A stretch of 10,882 bases of DNA. Origin: Pseudomonadota bacterium (GTDB taxonomy: Bacteria > Pseudomonadota > Alphaproteobacteria > UBA9219 > RGZA01). The notes under the pieces were generated by a model, which had not been told where the DNA came from, did not search any database, and was given only the letters and a program-made list of their open reading frames with translations. Shown one piece after another: positions 6,641 through 10,882 of this stretch. The first letter of the stretch is position 1. Each line of letters begins with the position of its first letter. The DNA lies in the NCBI GenBank assembly GCA_016195205.1, contig JACQAB010000048.1, forward strand, positions 1 through 10,882, in the 5' to 3' direction. The position numbers were made by a program, and so were the translations under genes.

Positions 6641-7623
6641 CATTGCGGGCGGTGCTCGCGCACTGCAGGCCGGATCGGGCCAATCAGCCGGGGCTCGTCC
6701 TGAACGGCTGGCGCGGGTGCGGTGTCATGCGGCATTTTCAAAAGCAGATTGGCCACGCTTTCCACGCGATTTCCATCGGCCAGCACCACCGCCGAAAAAC
6801 GCGGGCCGTTTTTTCTGCCGCCCACCGCCATCAGGCTGGAAGAACTTGAATTACCCTTAAGCCCCACCCGGTCGTTGCCCGTACCGCTTTTCACGGCATC
6901 CAGATCGATCCCCGCGGCCTTTAGCCCGGAATGGTGCATCAGGGGCTTGACGGTATGGCGCGCCGCTTTGTTCGGATCAAATTTCCGGAAAAAATCCAGA
7001 TGGTTGCGGATAAGCTCGCCGTAAACCTTGGCCAGATCCCTGGCAGTAAAAGTATTGCCGCCGTCGTTCAGCCCGTGCGGGGTTTCAAGCCGGGTTGGCA
7101 GCTTGGGATCGCGCTCATCGCGCTCGGGGAATTCATCGAGTTTCAAACGGGTTTTCATCTCCGCGAAGGCCGCCTGCAGGCCTTTATTATTAAAATCGTT
7201 GAAAAAATGATCGCTGAGCGCTTGGATGGCGTCGTTTTTCGATTCAAACAGCGCGGCCTTGAAAAGCTCGCGCACGGAATAGGCCTTTCCCTGCTCAACC
7301 GGCAGGCGGAAAGCCGATTTATCCTGCTCGGATCCATCGGAAAGAAAAGGGCGAAAGACTTTGGGATCGTCGGGATAGGTCAGATCGCGCCGCGTCTGCA
7401 TGCGGTCATAAACCATCTCGCCGTAATCCACCCTGGCGGTGATCCGCTGATTTAAAATCGTATCGACGCTTACGCCCTGCGCCGCCGCCAGTTTCTGGAT
7501 CTGCTCGTGAATCAGCATGGTGGCAATCGCCTTGCTCTGCGAGGCGATGCCGTATTTTTTATCGGGATCGCCCTGGGAAAAAAGAATATTCCCCCGGCTG
7601 TCAGCCAAAACTTTGACGGGCAA
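6640..7623 (-). CDS. Serine D-Ala-D-Ala carboxypeptidase-like protein (peptidase S11 type)
   Basis: S11 enzymes trim the terminal D-alanine from peptidoglycan peptides in the periplasm. The three penicillin-binding motifs are present in order: SxxK as S28-Q-S-K31, SxN as S128-K-N130, and KTG in the variant form K245-S-G247. The N-terminus (VLADSRGNILFSQGDPDKKY) resembles the first strands of the mature S11 domain. The spacing between the first two motifs, 100 residues, is wider than the roughly 65 of E. coli PBP5. There is no C-terminal PBP5-type domain; the last 30 residues are Pro-rich. The start is TTG with an AGGGAG site six bases upstream; an in-frame TAG at 7651-7653 rules out a longer N-terminus. 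As a result no signal peptide is encoded. The protein could therefore be cytoplasmic, exported unusually, or a remnant. The family call is firm; activity and location are uncertain. Confidence 0.83.
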   Translation of the reverse strand: MPVKVLADSRGNILFSQGDPDKKYGIASQSKAIATMLIHEQIQKLAAAQGVSVDTILNQRITARVDYGEMVYDRMQTRRDLTYPDDPKVFRPFLSDGSEQDKSAFRLPVEQGKAYSVRELFKAALFESKNDAIQALSDHFFNDFNNKGLQAAFAEMKTRLKLDEFPERDERDPKLPTRLETPHGLNDGGNTFTARDLAKVYGELIRNHLDFFRKFDPNKAARHTVKPLMHHSGLKAAGIDLDAVKSGTGNDRVGLKGNSSSSSLMAVGGRKNGPRFSAVVLADGNRVESVANLLLKMPHDTAPAPAVQDEPRLIGPIRPAVREHRPQ

Positions 7624-7629
7624 AAAAGG

Positions 7630-7635
7630 CTCCCT
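7630..7635 (-). promoter_or_regulatory. Ribosome binding site deciding the TTG start
   Basis: On the minus strand AGGGAG lies six bases before TTG 7623. With the in-frame TAG at 7651-7653 it fixes the start of the S11-like protein and its lack of a signal sequence. Confidence 0.6.
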
Positions 7636-7700
7636 TGCAATTCCGCCATCCTAGCGGGTGGGGCTTAGGGTAACCTTAAAACCGGGTTTTCGCCCGAAAG

Positions 7701-7725
7701 ACCGGCTTTTTAGGCTGGTTTTTTT
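7701..7725 (+). terminator. Terminator-like hairpin in the leader of the 263-residue gene
   Basis: ACCGGC (7701-7706) can pair with GCTGGT (7714-7719) using one G-U pair, and T residues continue to 7725. It points in the plus direction although no plus-strand gene ends nearby. It may be a leader attenuator, or just a chance hairpin in a T-rich intergenic stretch. Confidence 0.3.
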
Positions 7726-7819
7726 ACCCTTTCTTAACCGCCGCTTTATCCAAGCCTTAAGGTCTCTCCCCTAAAATAAACCAAGATAATTTCACCTTTT
7801 GCATCAGGGCGTTGCATTC

Positions 7820-8611
7820 ATGAGTAACGTTTATAACACCTCGTTCGGCGAAGTTACGGTCACCGAGATCGCCGAAGAAAGCGATACCAAAAAGTCGCTG
7901 AAACGGCTCGACGTCCTGTCGGGCCACGTCCACGGTTCGCACGAAGCCGCCAAGCGCGCCGAGCATAACCTTCATTCCGCCGACCTTGCCTTTAAAACCA
8001 GCCTGTCGGTCACCGGCGCCGACCTTGAAAAAATCGGCCGCGAATTCGGCGTGAACTTCGCCGTCAACGCCAACCCGCTGGAAGGCTTCACCCTGCGCAT
8101 GGCTGACGGCGCCGAAGCCGCGCATGAGCTGACCGTCTACCAGATCATGAAGGGCGGCTATGACGGGCGCAAAAAGCTGCTTACCGAATTCCGCCGCGAC
8201 CATATCGACGGGCTGGATGACCCCTTCGTGACCATCAACTTCTACATGCGCGACCAGGCCATCCAGAAGCTGCTGGGCCCCCTGCCGTTCAGCGTGCGGC
8301 CCGGCTCCTTGCAGGAATGGCGCGAGAAGGCCTGGCGCGAGGAAGCCCGCCGCTTGATCAAGAATTTCCACGCCTACAACCCCATCCACCACGAGGTCGC
8401 CTCGGTGGCCAAGCGCATCGTGGTGCGCGAGATTTCCGAGGAAGAGGCCCAGTTCCATCCGCGCATTGAGGACGTCCACCTTTACAAGGAAGACGAAGTG
8501 ATGGATGTGACGGTGACTCCGGTTTCCCGCCTGCCGCGCATCCGCTATCTCGATGGTTTCGTGCGCGCGCTTGAAGAAGTGCGCACGGCGCTGGGTCAAG
8601 GTCAAACCTGA
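7820..8611 (+). CDS. Hypothetical protein, 263 residues
   Basis: I do not recognise a family. The protein seems soluble, with no signal peptide or membrane segment. Residues 15-75 are charged and helical (LKRLDVLSGHVHGSHEAAKR). The middle (75-165) mixes beta and helix and includes GGYDGRKKL at 112-120 and DDPFVTINFYMRDQ at 133-146. Residues 165-200 are strongly charged (QEWREKAWREEARRLIKNF). Acidic and beta-like sequence fills 203-245. The ATG at 7820 is preferred over a TTG seven codons upstream because AGGG (7806-7809) sits ten bases before it. Base composition is like the flanking core genes. It lies 71 bases upstream of recN on the same strand and has no terminator after it, so cotranscription is possible. 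Function unknown. Confidence 0.82.
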   Translation: MSNVYNTSFGEVTVTEIAEESDTKKSLKRLDVLSGHVHGSHEAAKRAEHNLHSADLAFKTSLSVTGADLEKIGREFGVNFAVNANPLEGFTLRMADGAEAAHELTVYQIMKGGYDGRKKLLTEFRRDHIDGLDDPFVTINFYMRDQAIQKLLGPLPFSVRPGSLQEWREKAWREEARRLIKNFHAYNPIHHEVASVAKRIVVREISEEEAQFHPRIEDVHLYKEDEVMDVTVTPVSRLPRIRYLDGFVRALEEVRTALGQGQT

Positions 8612-8622
8612 AAGGGGTGAAG

Positions 8623-8682
8623 GTTCGGAGGTGCTGAAGTTCTGAAACGCCGAGCCTCGAAGCCTCCAAGCCGCTAATCCTC
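8623..8682 (+). repeat. Degenerate eight-base tandem repeats before recN
   Basis: The gap between the 263-residue gene and recN has a period of eight. One set reads GTTCGGAG (8623-8630), GTGCTGAA (8631-8638), GTTCTGAA (8639-8646). A second reads CCTCGAAG (8655-8662), CCTCCAAG (8663-8670), CCGCTAAT (8671-8678). GGAGG (8627-8631) and CCTCC (8663-8667) could also pair. No Shine-Dalgarno site precedes the recN ATG within this region. Confidence 0.5.
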
Positions 8683-10617
8683 ATGTTAAAACAACTCACC
8701 ATCCAGCAATTCGTTATTATCGATAAGCTCACGCTCCATTTTGAGAAGGGCCTGTCGGTGGTCACCGGTGAAACCGGCGCCGGTAAATCGATCTTGATGG
8801 ACGCGCTGGGCCTGATCCTGGGCGACGCGCCCGATCCGGAATCGGTGCGTTATGGCTCGGCCGCCGCCACGGTCGAGGCGCTGTTCATCCCGCCCAAAGA
8901 CCATGGGGTGTGGAAATTCCTTCAGGATAATAACATCCCGGTGGACAACGAAATCGCCGTCAAGCGCGTGGTCGGCGCGGCCGGCGGCGACGACGCCATC
9001 GTCAATGGCACCGCCACCGACTTCCAGTTCCTGCAAAAACTGGGCATGCAGCTGGCCGAAATTCACGGCCAGTTCGCCAACCAGAGCATTCTTGATCCGG
9101 CGCGGCAGCTCAGCTTCCTCGACGCCTTCGGCAATTACCGCGACCTTCTGGCCGGCACGCGCAAGGCCTGGGAGCAGTTGAAGGAATACGAACGCTTGCT
9201 GGACGAAGAACGCAAATTCATGGCGCAAACCGCCGACGAGCGCATCACCCTCACCAAAACGGTGGCGGAGATGAAAAAGCTGAAGATCAAGCACGGCGAG
9301 TATGCCGAATTGGATGAAAAGCAGAAAGAACTGACCAAGATCAAGAACGTCGGCGAAATGCTGCAAGCCGTGCAGGCGCAGCTGGTGGCAGGCTCGGGCG
9401 CGGAACGGTCCCTGATCCAGGCCAACCGCCTCCTGGAAAAGACCAAGCATTTCGACCCCGAAGCCCTGGGCACGCTGGAAAAATACCTTTCCGAATGTCT
9501 GCAGCGCGCGCGGGATTCGGCCTCGGAACTCATCAACCTGATGCCCGATTATGAAATCGACACCTCGGCCCTAATCGCGGTGGAAGAGCGTTTGGACAAG
9601 TTCCGCAAGCTGGCCGCGCAATACGAAACGCCGCCAGAACAGATCATGGAATTGTTCGAACGCCTGGCGGCCCGCCTGCTGCGCATTCAGAACGCCGCCA
9701 AGGTGATCGCCGAGTTGGAAGACAAAATGATGGACGCGCGCCGCGAATACAACCAGAACGCCCAGGCGCTGTCGAAGGCGCGCAAGGCCGCCGCGCAGCG
9801 CCTGTCCACCGCCATTACCGCCGAATTCCCGCCATTACGCCTGATGCAGGCCGAATTCAAGGTGGAAATTGAAGATCTGCCCAACAACCTGTGGGGCCCG
9901 CTGGGCATCAACGCCGCGGTTTTCACCGCGCGCACCAACAAGGGCATGCCCTTCAGCACCATCGCCAAGACCGCATCGGGCGGTGAGTTGGCGCGCATGA
10001 TTCTGGCCCTGAAGGTCATTCTGCAGAAGCTGCAGATGACCCCTACCCTGATCTTCGACGAAATCGACACCGGCGTCGGCGGCGCCACCGCCGCCGCCGT
10101 CGGCCAGCGTCTGGCGCTTCTGGCGCAGCAAAGCACGCAGGTGATGGTCATCACCCACTCGCCGCAGGTGGCGTCGCGCGGCAAGCTGCACATGGTGGTC
10201 AGCAAGGCCGAAGTGGGCGGCGTGACCCTGACGCAAGTCACCAAGCTCGATCCCGAAACGCGCGTCGACGAAATCGCCCGCATGATCGCCGGCGCCAAGA
10301 TCACCAAGGCGGCGCGCATGGCGGCGATGGCGCTTCTGGAAGAAGCCTCGGAACCCCTGGAACTCACCTACGATCCGCCTCCAGGCTATGAGCAGCCGGT
10401 GAACGTGCCGGAAGGGCCGCCGGTTCTCCCGCCGGGAACCCCGCCTCCAGAGCCCGTGGCCATGGAACCCATTGCTCCGCCCTCGAACGCCCCGAAACCG
10501 GCTGAGGAAACACCCGCCGCGGCCGCGCCGACGACGACACCGGTGGAAACGCCTGCGCCCGAAGTCGCCGCCGCCGCCGTCACGCCGGAACAGCCGGCCC
10601 AGGCTGCTGTGCAGTAA
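8683..10617 (+). CDS. recN: DNA repair ATPase RecN
   Basis: RecN is an SMC-like cytoplasmic ATPase that gathers DNA at double-strand breaks for recombinational repair. The Walker A loop GETGAGKS is at residues 29-36, the Q-loop region AEIHGQFANQ at 125-134, the ABC signature ASGGELARM at 431-439, Walker B TLIFDEIDTGVGG at 455-467, and the switch histidine in THSPQVA at 491-497. Between the ATPase halves, residues about 155-380 form the expected coiled-coil region. The normal RecN core ends near residue 556. A Pro/Ala/Glu-rich tail of about 88 residues follows (557-644), so the protein is longer than the usual 550-560 residues. The ATG is chosen because the family N-terminus (MLKQLTIQQFVIID) begins there, although no Shine-Dalgarno site is visible. 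The usual alphaproteobacterial neighbours bamD and ligA are not seen. No terminator follows. Confidence 0.96.
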   Translation: MLKQLTIQQFVIIDKLTLHFEKGLSVVTGETGAGKSILMDALGLILGDAPDPESVRYGSAAATVEALFIPPKDHGVWKFLQDNNIPVDNEIAVKRVVGAAGGDDAIVNGTATDFQFLQKLGMQLAEIHGQFANQSILDPARQLSFLDAFGNYRDLLAGTRKAWEQLKEYERLLDEERKFMAQTADERITLTKTVAEMKKLKIKHGEYAELDEKQKELTKIKNVGEMLQAVQAQLVAGSGAERSLIQANRLLEKTKHFDPEALGTLEKYLSECLQRARDSASELINLMPDYEIDTSALIAVEERLDKFRKLAAQYETPPEQIMELFERLAARLLRIQNAAKVIAELEDKMMDARREYNQNAQALSKARKAAAQRLSTAITAEFPPLRLMQAEFKVEIEDLPNNLWGPLGINAAVFTARTNKGMPFSTIAKTASGGELARMILALKVILQKLQMTPTLIFDEIDTGVGGATAAAVGQRLALLAQQSTQVMVITHSPQVASRGKLHMVVSKAEVGGVTLTQVTKLDPETRVDEIARMIAGAKITKAARMAAMALLEEASEPLELTYDPPPGYEQPVNVPEGPPVLPPGTPPPEPVAMEPIAPPSNAPKPAEETPAAAAPTTTPVETPAPEVAAAAVTPEQPAQAAVQ

Positions 10618-10636
10618 ATTTTTTGTAGAGAGTTAT

Positions 10637-10768
10637 ATGGCTGAACCGGATTTTCCAGATAAATACAAAGAACTGGTCAAGGCGGGCATCATCAGCGAGC
10701 AACAGGCCTGCATGCTTGGGAAAATAGAACAATTGCACAACTATAATCTTTGGGGCTGTCGTAGATAA
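10637..10768 (+). pseudogene. Small reading frame cut by an insertion sequence
   Basis: A 43-codon frame starts at ATG 10637, 19 bases after recN and behind a weak GAGAG site. It encodes a charged helical start (MAEPDFPDKYKELVKAG). Its last residues (GCRR) and stop codon fall inside the sequence that appears to be the insertion sequence's terminal repeat. The original gene was therefore probably longer and has been truncated. Family unknown. It could also be a short chance frame. Confidence 0.5.
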
Positions 10769-10882
10769 GCCTTAAGTAAAGCACCATTTGGTTAAAGTAA
10801 ATAGTTGCTGGCGGTGTGAGCCGTAGTTGAAGCGGAACTCGCATTCTTTCAGAAACAGCGGGAAGCTTTTGCGCGGGATGCC
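10751..10882 (-). mobile_element. Edge of an IS1595-like insertion sequence
   Basis: The element probably begins near 10751-10753 with GGGGCTGTCGTAGATAAG, which I take as its terminal inverted repeat. This lies about 20 bases outside the transposase stop, and the element runs out of the window. The base composition changes here from GC-rich to more mixed. The exact boundary and the target duplication (IS1595 members usually make 8 bp) cannot be verified because the other end is missing. Confidence 0.65.
10772..10882 (-). CDS. IS1595-family transposase, C-terminal part
   Basis: Only the last 36 residues are inside the window. They include FPLFLKECEFRFNYGS, which matches the end of the DDE transposase domain in IS1595-family proteins, where a (Y/F)LKECE(F/W)R(F/Y)N pattern is typical. 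The short tail QQLFTLTKWCFT then reaches a TAA stop. The reading frame is open to the window edge, so whether the transposase is intact cannot be judged. Its 3' end faces recN. The family call rests on recall of this motif; IS5-type elements are the main alternative. Confidence 0.72.
   Translation of the reverse strand, partial: GIPRKSFPLFLKECEFRFNYGSHRQQLFTLTKWCFT

Overview
The window looks like chromosomal core DNA of an alphaproteobacterium. The codons are GC-rich. The ppGpp enzyme is a single bifunctional RSH encoded just downstream of rpoZ, and a NYN-domain gene diverges from rpoZ, an arrangement I associate with alphaproteobacteria. The genus cannot be named from this sequence. No phage, CRISPR, tRNA or rRNA genes are visible. 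The only mobile DNA is the edge of an insertion sequence at the right end.

Layout. Positions 63-1091 (-) encode aspartate-semialdehyde dehydrogenase (asd). An unrecognised 133-residue protein diverges from it (1206-1607, +). An unrecognised 367-residue protein (1622-2725, -) follows the stringent-response enzyme rsh (2769-5054, -) on the same strand, 43 bases away. The RNA polymerase omega subunit gene rpoZ (5228-5707, -) lies upstream of rsh. A strong terminator between them suggests that rsh has its own promoter. A 250-base intergenic region with inverted repeats separates rpoZ from the divergent NYN-domain nuclease-like gene (5958-6590, +). That gene meets a serine D-Ala-D-Ala carboxypeptidase-like gene (6640-7623, -) at a shared bidirectional terminator. 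Next come an unrecognised 263-residue protein (7820-8611, +) and the recombination and repair ATPase recN (8683-10617, +). A 43-codon reading frame follows, whose end lies inside the edge of an IS1595-like element. The C-terminal end of that element's transposase closes the window (10772-10882, -).

How the genes relate. rpoZ and rsh link transcription to the (p)ppGpp response, and the NYN protein may be an RNA-processing partner by position only. asd serves the lysine, methionine, threonine and diaminopimelate branch, and the S11-like enzyme would act on peptidoglycan peptides if it reached the periplasm. RecN acts in double-strand break repair.

No clear new defence or biosynthetic system is present. 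The points most worth a second look are an S11-type enzyme with no room for a signal peptide, a period-8 repeat leader in front of recN that lacks a Shine-Dalgarno site, low-complexity tails on RecN, omega and the NYN protein, repeats in the rpoZ/NYN intergenic region, and three unrecognised proteins.
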